Positions 46,436-54,567 of a DNA stretch of 64,000 bases are shown piece by piece (the first letter of the stretch is position 1; each line of letters opens with the position of its first letter). The notes beneath the pieces are model-generated. The model saw only the letters and a program-made list of their open reading frames with translations. It had not been told where the DNA came from and did not search any database. The translations under genes and the position numbers were made by a program. The stretch covers positions 2,294,001 to 2,358,000 of the forward strand of contig NZ_JAUSXI010000001.1 of the NCBI RefSeq assembly GCF_030815865.1. The letters are read 5' to 3'. This DNA is from Arthrobacter globiformis. GTDB lineage: Bacteria; Actinomycetota; Actinomycetes; Actinomycetales; Micrococcaceae.

Positions 46436-46673
46436 ATGGGAGAACTTTGGGTCGACGGAGGGCGTTGCCAAGGCCACGCCCGGTGCTGGGCGCTGGCACC
46501 CCGAAACCTTTGAGATCGACGAGGAAGGCTACGCGCACGTCATTCCTGGCCGCGAAAACAGCGGCGATGAACCTAACGTCCGCAAGGCCATCCGGAACTG
46601 CCCCGAACGGGCAATCCTGGAACGGGAAACGAGCGAGGCCAGCGTGAAAGCATCAGAGGTTTCGGCGTCGTGA
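46436..46673 (+). pseudogene. 3Fe-4S ferredoxin, frameshifted
   Basis: The P450 electron donor, about 78 residues if intact. The first frame reads GGRCQGHARCWALAP with two cluster cysteines (C11 and C17), then turns to a stop at residue 26. Removing one base from the four-C run at 46499-46502 restores ETFEIDEEGYAHVIPG and the third cysteine in RNCPERAILE, ending at 46673. That stop overlaps the reductase GTG exactly as expected in an intact operon. So a single C insertion, real or from sequencing, breaks the gene. Pro-CCC-C is also a site where +1 slippage can occur, so some full product may be made. Confidence 0.88.
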
Positions 46674-47830
46674 CACATCTGCCAGACCGGGTTGCGGTCA
46701 TTGGCGCTTCGGTTGCATCGGCGATGCTGATTGAACGCAGTCGCGAGCTGGGCTTTGCAGGCGAATTTATCGTCATTGATTCAGACCCGAACGCGCCCTA
46801 CGACCGGCCCCCGCTGTCCAAGCAATTCCTTCTTGGCACTGGTCCCGTCGAACCGGCCGAGTGGTGGCCGGAAGCTACGCCGATCCTGAACGCAAAGGCG
46901 ATCGGGCTCCTGACAGACAAGCGGACCGTCCTGACGGACAAGCTCGGAGAAGTAGCAGCTGACGCGGTCGTCATCTCCACAGGAGCCGGCTCAATCCGGC
47001 TGCCGAACGAGCCAGCGGGCGTCCTCAGCCTAAGAACCGCCCAGGACGCCCTTGCCCTGCGCAACGCCGTACATGCAGGAGCCTCCAGCGCGATCATCAT
47101 CGGCGCCGGAACCATCGGTGCGGAACTGGCATCTACACTCGCCCAACGTGGGCTTGCCGTCACGGTAGTAGATCTGGCTCCGCAACCAATGCAGCGCTTC
47201 TTTTCAGGACATCTGGGGGAGGAAGCGAAGGCATGGATGCACCAGGCCGGTGTTGTAACTCACTTTGGGGTTGCTGTGGAATCCATTCAGAAAACGGATG
47301 CGCAGTGGACGGTCCGGGTCAGCGGCCTGGACCTGCACGCCGACCTGGTTATTAGCGCTGTCGGCGCGCGGCCCAATACCGAATGGCTGACCTACAGCGA
47401 GCTCGACATTTCCAACGGAGTCCGTTGCACTGCGGACGGGAAAGCCCTGCTGACCCCCGGTGAAATCGCCGACGGCATCTTCGCTATCGGAGACGTTTCG
47501 GCCCGGCAGGCCGAGGACGGGACCTTTCGACGGTTCGAGAGTTGGACCCAGGCCCAACGGCATGGCGCAGCCCTGGCTGAATACTTTGCCGGCTTCGACT
47601 CCAGCGAACTGGAACAGGCTCCATACGGGTGGACGGAGCAGTTCGGCCGAAAGGTACAGGTACACGGAATGCTTCCGCCGGCAGGCGAACTTGTACAGGT
47701 ATACGCTGCAGAGGAACGCAACGCCGCCTTGTACCGGATTGGATCTACGGAGGAGGACGTGGCCTGGATCGGCGTCAACGCGCCAAGGCAGTTCAGCCGG
47801 GCCTCCATGGGCATGAGCCTTCTAAGCTGA
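46670..47830 (+). CDS. FAD-dependent ferredoxin reductase
   Basis: A 386-residue NAD(P)H:ferredoxin reductase of the putidaredoxin-reductase type. It has an N-terminal FAD domain, an NAD-binding core with IIIGAGTIGAELAS near 140, the second FAD block GIFAIGDVSA near 270, and a C-terminal Reductase_C domain. The first dinucleotide motif reads VIGASVASAM, lacking the usual third glycine. It starts with GTG overlapping the ferredoxin stop. It should feed the P450 through the broken ferredoxin. Confidence 0.9.
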   Translation: MTHLPDRVAVIGASVASAMLIERSRELGFAGEFIVIDSDPNAPYDRPPLSKQFLLGTGPVEPAEWWPEATPILNAKAIGLLTDKRTVLTDKLGEVAADAVVISTGAGSIRLPNEPAGVLSLRTAQDALALRNAVHAGASSAIIIGAGTIGAELASTLAQRGLAVTVVDLAPQPMQRFFSGHLGEEAKAWMHQAGVVTHFGVAVESIQKTDAQWTVRVSGLDLHADLVISAVGARPNTEWLTYSELDISNGVRCTADGKALLTPGEIADGIFAIGDVSARQAEDGTFRRFESWTQAQRHGAALAEYFAGFDSSELEQAPYGWTEQFGRKVQVHGMLPPAGELVQVYAAEERNAALYRIGSTEEDVAWIGVNAPRQFSRASMGMSLLS

Positions 47831-47834
47831 AACG

Positions 47835-49607
47835 ATGGAATCCCCTGCTGAGCCCGCGGCCTCGCAACCGAATGAGGTCCTGCCCACTGACTATCGCCAC
47901 AAACTCCAAATAGCAGAGCTTCGCGCAGATACCCTGTCCGAGCTCACGCAGCTAATGGCGGAAGGACCGGATCCACTCGCGCTTGCTCAAAGAGCAGTGG
48001 ACCTGGTAGCCAGGGCAACAAACTCAGCAGGGGTTTTCGTCTACCTGTGGGATGAACAGGAACAAGTCCTTGTCATGCGCGCAGGAACCGCTGGAGTGCA
48101 AAGCCAGCAAGTGGGAAGAGTCACCCTTCGCCTCGGCGAAGGTGTAACTGGCTGGGTAGGGCTCACCAGACAGTCAGTTGTCCTTAACAAGAACATTCAG
48201 CAGGACCCGCGGTTCGTCAGCATCAGCGAACTGCAGGAAGAAGATTTCAATTCGATGCTGGTTGTCCCGATCGTGGCACCGGCCGGGGCCCTCCTTGGCG
48301 TGTTCAGCCTCTGGTCATATGAGGAGGAAACCTTCACCTGGGAGTCAAAGCTGATTGCTGACGAGGTGGGAGTGCTGCTAGCCAGCGGCCTGCTGCAGGC
48401 TGAGACCGTTGATGACTTGCGGCGCCAGTCCGCAGCAGCGCACTTCCTTGTCGATTTCCCGATCAACGCCGCCACTTCCGTCCTGCAGTGCGCCCAAGTG
48501 GCGGCCCAGGCGATTCTTAAGCACATGAGCTCCGACGGCTGCGTCATCGAATATTTCGGGCGTGGTCCAGCCACCTCGCCGCCCACGGCCATCGCAATGG
48601 ACAAGGGCGAGCGAAGCGGAATCGTGATTCGAACCACTCACTCACGAACGGCAACGTCCGAATTCATTGAATCCAACTTCGCCGGACACGAGCGGGTATC
48701 TGTCTCCTTTGGCCTGACGAGCACCCGGGGCATCGTCACGTGCTATCGTCCACGCCGCTATTCCACCAGAGAACTCGATCGGCTGAGCGCCATTTGCTCT
48801 CAGCTGGCCGCCCTGTTTGAAGCAGTAGAACTGGAGTCCGTCGGTTCATCCCATGCTTCACGCTTGCTCCGAAGCGTCGGCACGAGCACATTCGCCCGCA
48901 TTCTTGAGGAGTCAGGCTGGTCCAAGGGCCGCACTCTGCCGGTCTTGGTGCGAGTGAAACGGCTGAAATTCGACTCTGATGCGGTGTCCAGGCGCATCGC
49001 CCCCTATCTTCAGGATCTGGCCGGCCCCCGATCCCTGGTCTTCACGGAAGGCCCCCTCAGCCTGCTCTTTATCGATACCCCCTCCGGCGCCGGAGAAGAG
49101 ATTAAGGCGAAGCTGGAGACAACTCTTTCTGACCTCGACGAACACCGTGGAGTCTCAGCTTTCGCCGGCGTGGGTCCACTGGCGCGCGACGTCGCCTCTC
49201 TGCAGCCAGCGCTTTCGGACGCCGAAACCGCACTGGCCTGGACAGAACTGGTCGGCAGGACGTCAGGGAGAAGGGTCACCTCGTTCAGTGATATAGAACA
49301 TCTGCAGGAACTGCCGCTCGTGGGGGAGGGGATGTCTGCAGAAATTAAGGGCGTGCTCGCTGAACTGAGGTCCCTTGTGCACTACGACACGGAAAATGGA
49401 ACGCAGCTGGCCGAAACAGTTGCAATGCTTCTATCCAACAAAGGATCCATTGCCGACACGGTCTCGAAGCTGCACATTCACCGCAACACGCTCCGGCAGC
49501 GCCTCCAGCGTGTGGAGCAGCTCATCGGGCATTCCTTTGAGGAAGCAGGAGACTGGCTGCCTACAGGCATTGCTGCCCGCCTGGCGATACGCGAAAGCGG
49601 CCAGTAG
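47835..49607 (+). CDS. GAF-domain PucR-type transcriptional regulator
   Basis: A 590-residue regulator. An N-terminal GAF domain (about 45-190, GEGVTGWVGLTRQSVVLNKN) should bind a small ligand; a middle region links to a C-terminal PucR HTH_30 domain with IADTVSKLHIHRNTLRQRLQ at about 544-563. It follows the reductase by four bases, so it is autocontrolled with the operon. It is the obvious candidate to bind ATGTGC-N5-GCACAT sites and switch the cluster on with the amine or an intermediate. Confidence 0.87.
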   Translation: MESPAEPAASQPNEVLPTDYRHKLQIAELRADTLSELTQLMAEGPDPLALAQRAVDLVARATNSAGVFVYLWDEQEQVLVMRAGTAGVQSQQVGRVTLRLGEGVTGWVGLTRQSVVLNKNIQQDPRFVSISELQEEDFNSMLVVPIVAPAGALLGVFSLWSYEEETFTWESKLIADEVGVLLASGLLQAETVDDLRRQSAAAHFLVDFPINAATSVLQCAQVAAQAILKHMSSDGCVIEYFGRGPATSPPTAIAMDKGERSGIVIRTTHSRTATSEFIESNFAGHERVSVSFGLTSTRGIVTCYRPRRYSTRELDRLSAICSQLAALFEAVELESVGSSHASRLLRSVGTSTFARILEESGWSKGRTLPVLVRVKRLKFDSDAVSRRIAPYLQDLAGPRSLVFTEGPLSLLFIDTPSGAGEEIKAKLETTLSDLDEHRGVSAFAGVGPLARDVASLQPALSDAETALAWTELVGRTSGRRVTSFSDIEHLQELPLVGEGMSAEIKGVLAELRSLVHYDTENGTQLAETVAMLLSNKGSIADTVSKLHIHRNTLRQRLQRVEQLIGHSFEEAGDWLPTGIAARLAIRESGQ

Positions 49608-49641
49608 TAAGCGTTCTTGCAGCACATAGAGCTAAATCCAG

Positions 49642-49657
49642 GTGTGCAGCATGCCCT
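49642..49657 (+). promoter_or_regulatory. weak copy of cluster operator before amidotransferase
   Basis: GTGTGCAGCATGCCCT agrees with the cluster palindrome at most left-half positions but less in the right half, 157 bases before the 49814 start. Tentative. Confidence 0.35.
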
Positions 49658-49813
49658 GCGGCCAAGAGCAGAACTGCTCCATAGTAGTGAGCGGTCAGTG
49701 TCCGCTGGAACGCAAACGCCTAGCACCTTGAGCTGCTCCAGCGGGAGCCCGCTGCAGGCCCACAGGGTTACGTCAAGCCCGCCTCTACATCAATTCAACA
49801 AGGAAATTCGAAA

Positions 49814-50578
49814 ATGAAGCCGCACACAGAGTCATCCGGAGGAACCGGCAGCGTACAGGTCCTGGTCATACAGCCGGATCCGCACTGCCCCCTTGACCGT
49901 TTCGCTTCGTGGTTAGCCGACGAGGGAATAACCGCAAGAGTTGTCCAGCCCTTTAATCACGACACCATCCCGCAAATTGTGGAAGAGGACGCTTTGGTGG
50001 TTCTGGGCGGGGACATGAGCTCCCTGGATGACCACGTCTACAGCTGGCTTGCAGACATTCGAAACCTCATTGTCGACGCTTCCGGCAACAGGAAGCCGAC
50101 ATTAGGCATCTGCCTCGGAGCTCAGCTGATGGCACAGGCATTCGGTGGAACCGTCACCCGGGGAGACCAGGGCCTTGAGGCAGGGGTAGTTCGGGTCGAT
50201 TGGCAAGCCGACGCAGCCGAGGATCAGCTCGTGGGCGGGTTACCGCGTCCCTTCCTCGCCGGGTCCATGCACGGCGACGTGATCGCCCAACTTCCGCCCT
50301 CAGCGGTCTGGCTCGGCATGACCGATCAGTATCCACACCAAGTCTTTCGCGTGGGTGACATGTCGTGGGGCGTTCAATTTCACCCGGAACTTTCGCCAGT
50401 TAGCTACCGTCAGTGGTTGACCCTGGTGGACGATAACGACCCAGTTGCCCTCCAGCGGGCAGGCCAAGGGATGAGCGAACTCGAGCAACAGGACGAGACG
50501 GTGGCGGCCCACACAGAAGCACTGGCACGACGATTCTCTGGGCTCGTGCGCACCACTGCTGGAGTAGCTGCAGGTTAA
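49814..50578 (+). CDS. class I glutamine amidotransferase (GMP-synthase-like)
   Basis: A 254-residue GATase1 protein. The nucleophile is C100 in LGICLGAQLMAQAFGG and the dyad H190/E192 lies in GVQFHPELS. Stand-alone members adjoin GS-like ligases in aniline pathways (TdnT/AtdA2 type), where hydrolysis of the gamma-glutamyl amide is proposed. It would be the second gamma-glutamyl hydrolase of the cluster besides the PuuD-like enzyme. AAGGAA precedes the ATG and a strong hairpin follows. Confidence 0.87.
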   Translation: MKPHTESSGGTGSVQVLVIQPDPHCPLDRFASWLADEGITARVVQPFNHDTIPQIVEEDALVVLGGDMSSLDDHVYSWLADIRNLIVDASGNRKPTLGICLGAQLMAQAFGGTVTRGDQGLEAGVVRVDWQADAAEDQLVGGLPRPFLAGSMHGDVIAQLPPSAVWLGMTDQYPHQVFRVGDMSWGVQFHPELSPVSYRQWLTLVDDNDPVALQRAGQGMSELEQQDETVAAHTEALARRFSGLVRTTAGVAAG

Positions 50579-50583
50579 ATCCG

Positions 50584-50611
50584 TGGGCCCGCAGACAAAG
50601 CTGCGGGCCCA
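50584..50611 (+). terminator. 11-bp hairpin after amidotransferase
   Basis: TGGGCCCGCAG pairs with CTGCGGGCCCA around a six-base loop, six bases past the stop. It closes the amine cluster. Confidence 0.8.
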
Positions 50612-50679
50612 GCAAGACTAACTACAGCAATTTAGCTGTGGCAGACCATGGCAGACCACAGCGAGTTCGGTGTGCCCGA

Positions 50680-51174
50680 TCAGCGGATTGGGGTGAGCGC
50701 GGGAGCTCTCATTGTCAGCGGCGCCAACGTCTCGCCAACTATATAGCTGTCAGCAAAGATTGCTGTCCCTGAGTCGGAGAGCGTTACCTCAACGTCCGCC
50801 CACATGGTGATGCCGTCCTCGGTCAATGGAGCCGGCAAGCTGAGCTCGGCGAGCCGCACGGTCTCGTCTCCTTGCTCGATAAGAAGGTATGCAGCGTCCG
50901 CGCCAACCTCGATTCTCGGCTGACGTATCGAGACACTCATAAGCCCGTGATGGGCGAGAAACCGCGCTTCGCCGCCGAAATGAAGCACGAGGCTTCGTTC
51001 GTCAGGCCTGTCAACCTGCCTGAGAGGAAAATAGAACTGCTCTGTACTTGTCACGGCAGCTCCATCGCCCAACAGGATGCGGCCGTCGCGCATCGACTGC
51101 ACGTACTGGATAAAGCTGTCTTTCACCGCCCACGCCATCCCGGTGTCTGCTCTTTCTACAGGTAGTTCGGGCAT
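50680..51174 (-). CDS. HtaA-domain protein
   Basis: About 164 residues from the ATG with GAAGGA upstream. The pattern MAWAVKDSFIQYV, then a phenylalanine-rich strand and AHHGLMSVSIRQPRIEVG, is the HtaA domain known from haem-binding proteins of corynebacteria. There is no signal peptide or anchor, so this is a cytoplasmic single-domain version, and no haem uptake genes are near. Its ligand is unknown. Confidence 0.78.
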   Translation of the reverse strand: MPELPVERADTGMAWAVKDSFIQYVQSMRDGRILLGDGAAVTSTEQFYFPLRQVDRPDERSLVLHFGGEARFLAHHGLMSVSIRQPRIEVGADAAYLLIEQGDETVRLAELSLPAPLTEDGITMWADVEVTLSDSGTAIFADSYIVGETLAPLTMRAPALTPIR

Positions 51175-51187
51175 TGGAATTCCTTCG

Positions 51188-51403
51188 CTAGCCAAGTTTG
51201 GTGACTCTATCTTCATGCCAACTAAGAGGATCATCCTGTGCCTTGAGCACAGCATCCGTCTCGCATATGTGCCGTATGACCAGAGAAGAAAAACGATGCC
51301 GATTACAGTCGCAGGCTAAAGTGCCGAGCCAGCCCGGGGCGGAACGCTGGACCGTCATAAGAATCGCAGCAGCAAGGACGCCGCAACTGACCGTCTCCCT
51401 CAC
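51188..51403 (-). CDS. small hypothetical protein
   Basis: A 71-residue frame starting at a GTG three bases after the 51407 gene stop and ending 13 bases before the HtaA start. It has a short hydrophobic stretch near the N-terminus and four cysteines. No ribosome site is seen and no family is recognised; position in a tight row is the main support. Confidence 0.35.
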   Translation of the reverse strand: MRETVSCGVLAAAILMTVQRSAPGWLGTLACDCNRHRFSSLVIRHICETDAVLKAQDDPLSWHEDRVTKLG

Positions 51404-51406
51404 GTG

Positions 51407-51655
51407 CTAGTGGAGAGGTTGATGGCCGACGCTGGTTTCGGGCGCAAGGCGTTCATAGACCATTCCAGCAGGAAGCTGGCTGCAACGCTCGGACGTATAG
51501 GACCACGGTCCGTACCAGGTAACGAGAACGCCACAGGATTCAGCCTTGGCCAACTCTGTCCACAGACGCACGATGTCTCTGTCGGACTGTTGCTCCCGCT
51601 GGTGGTGCTCCACATGGTGTGCGCGGTCAGACTCATGACGGTCTACGTCTGCCAC
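51407..51655 (-). CDS. small hypothetical protein, paralogue of 30498 gene
   Basis: An 82-residue protein with a His/Asp/Glu-rich N-terminus and a C-terminal block LAKAESCGVLVTWYGPWSYT like that of the 30498 product. GTG start with AAGGA upstream, six bases after the preceding stop. Function unknown. Confidence 0.5.
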   Translation of the reverse strand: MADVDRHESDRAHHVEHHQREQQSDRDIVRLWTELAKAESCGVLVTWYGPWSYTSERCSQLPAGMVYERLAPETSVGHQPLH

Positions 51656-51661
51656 TTGCCG

Positions 51662-51907
51662 TTATCCTTGATCGTGATTATCAAGGCTGGCCCTGTGGGT
51701 TTCCCATTTATAGTCGATCCACACTTGGAAGCCGTCGCTGCGTTCAAAAAGGCGGCGGGATTCCGCTCCGTTGCCATCCAGCCATAGGATCTGGTCGTCT
51801 GCCGTTACCGCATCGACGATCCCGCGGCGGATTTCCTCGCCCTGGAGCTTGACGATGACTAGCTGGCCAACGAGCGGCTGCCATTTTTGTTGCAGATGTA
51901 GTGCCAT
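51662..51907 (-). CDS. small hypothetical protein
   Basis: About 81 residues with a compact beta-rich pattern (VGQLVIVKLQGEEIRRGIVD, then ILWLDGNGAESRRLF), Sm- or SH3-like in feel. The ATG at 51907 is preferred over 51979 because the longer start would run into the terminator of alanine dehydrogenase. It begins a row of four close minus-strand genes ending with the HtaA protein. Confidence 0.5.
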   Translation of the reverse strand: MALHLQQKWQPLVGQLVIVKLQGEEIRRGIVDAVTADDQILWLDGNGAESRRLFERSDGFQVWIDYKWETHRASLDNHDQG

Positions 51908-51941
51908 CTCGACGCCGTGCTTTCTTCTTGGCGGGGACCAA

Positions 51942-51967
51942 GTGCCTGCCCTCCGGAGGGCAGGCAC
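51942..51967 (-). terminator. perfect 13-bp palindrome after alanine dehydrogenase
   Basis: GTGCCTGCCCTCC followed directly by its reverse complement, nine bases past the ald stop. Likely intrinsic terminator without a strong U tract. Confidence 0.7.
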
Positions 51968-51975
51968 GCCGTCCA

Positions 51976-53091
51976 TCAAACGGTAACGAGTTCTTGCCAG
52001 TCAGCGAGATCATGTCCATGTGCGTCGCTGACAGACCTATGGGTGACCTTTCCTGCCGCGACGTTTAGTCCGGCAGCTAATGCGGGGTGTCGTTCGAATG
52101 CACCTTTAACTCCATGGTTGGCCAATGCCACGGCGTACCGCAGGGTGACGTTGGTCAGGGCGTAGGTGGAGGTGTTGGGTACGGCGCCGGGCATGTTTGC
52201 GACGCAGTAGAAGATGGTGTTGTGCACGTTGTACGTCGGTTCCTGGTGCGTGGTGGGACGGGTGTCCTCGAAGCAACCGCCCTGATCCACGGCAATGTCC
52301 ACCAGAACGGAGCCGGGCTTCATGCGGGCCACGAGACCGTTGGTAACGAGCTTGGGCGCTTTGGCGCCGGGGATGAGGACGGAGCCGATGACCAAGTCGG
52401 CGTCCACCACGGACTTTTCAATTTCGTAGCTGTTTGAGGCGATGGTCTTGAGCCGGCCCTGATACTGGGCGTCCAGTTCGCGCAGCCGGTTGATGTTGAT
52501 GTCCAGGATGGTGACGTCGGCGCCGAGGCCCAGGGCCATGGCGGCAGCATTAGTGCCCGCAACTCCGGCGCCGAGGACTACCACCTTGGCGGGCCGGACA
52601 CCGGGAACACCGCCCAGCAGTACACCTTTGCCCCCGGCCGGAGCCATCAGCGAGGAGGCTCCAACCTGCACGGAGAGCCGGCCGGCAACCTCGGACATGG
52701 GGGCCAGCAGCGGGAGCGCGCGGCCTTCCTGCACCGTCTCATAGGCGATGGCTGTGACTCCGGATGCCACGAGTGCCTGAGTTAGCTCGGGTTCGGCTGC
52801 AAGGTGGAGATAGGTGAAAAGGAGCAGCCCCTCACGGAAGTGACAGTATTCGGAAGCGATGGGTTCCTTGACCTTCATCACCATGTCCGCTCGTGCCCAC
52901 GCCTCTTCAGCACTATCCACAATTTCAGCACCGGACAGGGCGTACTCCTGGTCGCTGATGCCTGAGCCCACACCAGCGCCTGCTTCCACGAGCACTTCGT
53001 GGCCATTGGTTTTGAGCTCATGCACGCCAGCGGCGGTGATGGCAACGCGGAACTCGTTGTTCTTTACTTCCTTGGGAACGGAGATGATCAT
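51976..53091 (-). CDS. ald: alanine dehydrogenase
   Basis: A 371-residue NAD-dependent enzyme interconverting alanine and pyruvate plus ammonia. The start IISVPKEVKNNEFRVAITAAG is the family hallmark, and the NAD site is VVVLGAGVAGTNAA near 170; the DQGGCFEDTRPTTH block near 269 completes the active site. Length is exactly normal. It is divergent from an Lrp-type regulator, as in mycobacteria (ald and aldR). It could recycle alanine made by a pyruvate-dependent aminotransferase of the amine cluster. Confidence 0.95.
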   Translation of the reverse strand: MIISVPKEVKNNEFRVAITAAGVHELKTNGHEVLVEAGAGVGSGISDQEYALSGAEIVDSAEEAWARADMVMKVKEPIASEYCHFREGLLLFTYLHLAAEPELTQALVASGVTAIAYETVQEGRALPLLAPMSEVAGRLSVQVGASSLMAPAGGKGVLLGGVPGVRPAKVVVLGAGVAGTNAAAMALGLGADVTILDININRLRELDAQYQGRLKTIASNSYEIEKSVVDADLVIGSVLIPGAKAPKLVTNGLVARMKPGSVLVDIAVDQGGCFEDTRPTTHQEPTYNVHNTIFYCVANMPGAVPNTSTYALTNVTLRYAVALANHGVKGAFERHPALAAGLNVAAGKVTHRSVSDAHGHDLADWQELVTV

Positions 53092-53218
53092 AGCGAAGTC
53101 TTTCTGTATGGATTGAGGCTTATGGCCATCAGGATGGCAGAAACTGCAGGCACGCGCAGGGAATCCGCAGAAGATGCATAGAATGGAATAAAAGTGACTA
53201 GATTCTCCAATTTGAAGG

Positions 53219-53710
53219 GTGTGTGTGGTGCCCCACTCGCAGAAACTGCAGCGCACAGCTTCTGAAGACATCGACCAGAAACTTCTGAATCTGCTGGCGG
53301 AGAACTCCCGGCAGACCAACCAAGCCTTGTCGGAAAGACTCGGGCTGGCACCATCCACGTGCCTCGCCCGAATCAAGGCGCTCAAGGAATCGGGAGTTAT
53401 AAAACGCTTTACGATCGAAGTGGATCCTGAGGCCATGGGTATGCCCCTACAAGCCCTGGTCAGCGTTCGGCTTCGCCCAGGCGCGCGGCATTTGATGAAC
53501 GCATTTGGCAAGGAACTCCGGGACTTGCCCGAGATCAAGCAGTTCTTCGTCCTAGGTGGTGCCGACGACTTCCTGATCCACATCACCGCGAGGAACACCG
53601 AGCATATCCGCCAGTTTGTCCTGGAACATTTGTCCTCGAACCCTGCTGTAGCTGGCACCCAAACCAACCTGGTGTTTGAGCACGGGCGGGGAACAACGTC
53701 AGGGCTGTAA
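53219..53710 (+). CDS. aldR: Lrp/AsnC-family regulator, probable AldR
   Basis: About 160 residues. The winged helix contains LLAENSRQTNQALSERLGLA with STCLARIKALKESGVI, and the C-terminal RAM domain ends TQTNLVFEHGRG. Several GTG starts cluster at 53219-53230. Divergent placement from ald makes it the probable alanine-sensing activator of that gene. Confidence 0.88.
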   Translation: MCVVPHSQKLQRTASEDIDQKLLNLLAENSRQTNQALSERLGLAPSTCLARIKALKESGVIKRFTIEVDPEAMGMPLQALVSVRLRPGARHLMNAFGKELRDLPEIKQFFVLGGADDFLIHITARNTEHIRQFVLEHLSSNPAVAGTQTNLVFEHGRGTTSGL

Positions 53711-54103
53711 GCGCTCTATCAGGGCCTACATATCAGCAGTGGGGCAGATGCGGAGCTGCGCAGGCGGGTATTAAGAGCCCAGACCACTCCACAGGGGAGT
53801 GATTGGCAGCCTGCGAAGAACCCGCTTGTAACTCCTATAACGGTCCAATCATCCCTTCGCCCTGACAAGCTCAAGCGAAGCGAGGCGACGAGGGGTTCTT
53901 AGCAATCTTGCTGTTGACAGCTGAAGCTAACGCTCGGACCCAATGTGCATCGTCGTCCGTGCAGCTGAAACCTGCCATGTCCTCGAAATTTGCGACGTGG
54001 CTTTCTGGTCCATCTCTTGCACTGGTGGATGACACAATGCGGTGCTGCAATGGGGCCTACGAGACGCACAGGCGCGTCGAACAACAGGAAAGGAATCCAG
54101 AGA
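53711..54103. other. 393-base stretch without a recognised gene
   Basis: No frame has a family pattern. Possible weak hairpins occur near 53845-53895, but I see no defined riboswitch or terminator. Confidence 0.4.
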
Positions 54104-54523
54104 GTGTCAACTTCAGGTGCATCCACCGTGGACTATCAAAAGATTTTCGAGAGTCTCCCGAGCCAATACATCATCGTTACACCAGACAGGACGATTGTCG
54201 CTGCCACCGACTCATTTCTCGCATCAACCGGGAAGAGCCGCAGTGCAATCGTTGGCATGGACATCCTTGATGCCTTCCCAGACAATCCCGACAATCCCGA
54301 GGCTAAAGGCACGGAAATCTTGCGCACGTCCATCGAGCGCGTGGTGGAAACAGGACAAATCGACATACTCCCGCCCGTTCGCTACGACATTGAGAACGCG
54401 GACGGTGTTTTTGAACCTCGATGGTTCCAGCCCCTGAACGCCCCGGCTTTCGATGACGACGGAAAGCTGGTTTATGTGCTGCATGGCGCGGAAGACATCA
54501 CGGCTCAAATGAGCAAGAGCTGA
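54104..54523 (+). CDS. single PAS-domain protein
   Basis: A 139-residue protein that is essentially one PAS domain: YQKIFESLPSQYIIVTPDRT, then LASTGKSRSAIVGMDILDAFPDNPDNPEA, and the C-terminal strand VLHGAEDITAQ. No output domain is fused. GTG at 54104 has AAAGGAA upstream; longer frames lack support. It lies 44 bases before the MBL gene and may sense a ligand for the same unit. Confidence 0.8.
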   Translation: MSTSGASTVDYQKIFESLPSQYIIVTPDRTIVAATDSFLASTGKSRSAIVGMDILDAFPDNPDNPEAKGTEILRTSIERVVETGQIDILPPVRYDIENADGVFEPRWFQPLNAPAFDDDGKLVYVLHGAEDITAQMSKS

Positions 54524-54567
54524 CTCCTTCCCCAACCGACCCCCACTCCAAGCGACAAGGACGACAA

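Noticed and set aside
46375..46647. 90-codon frame across the P450-reductase junction
   Set aside because: It is a shadow; its reading frame has no Fe-S motif, whereas the other two frames together give a ferredoxin.
53711..54103. Possible riboswitch before the PAS gene
   Set aside because: No conserved core of any class I know could be matched; only weak hairpins.
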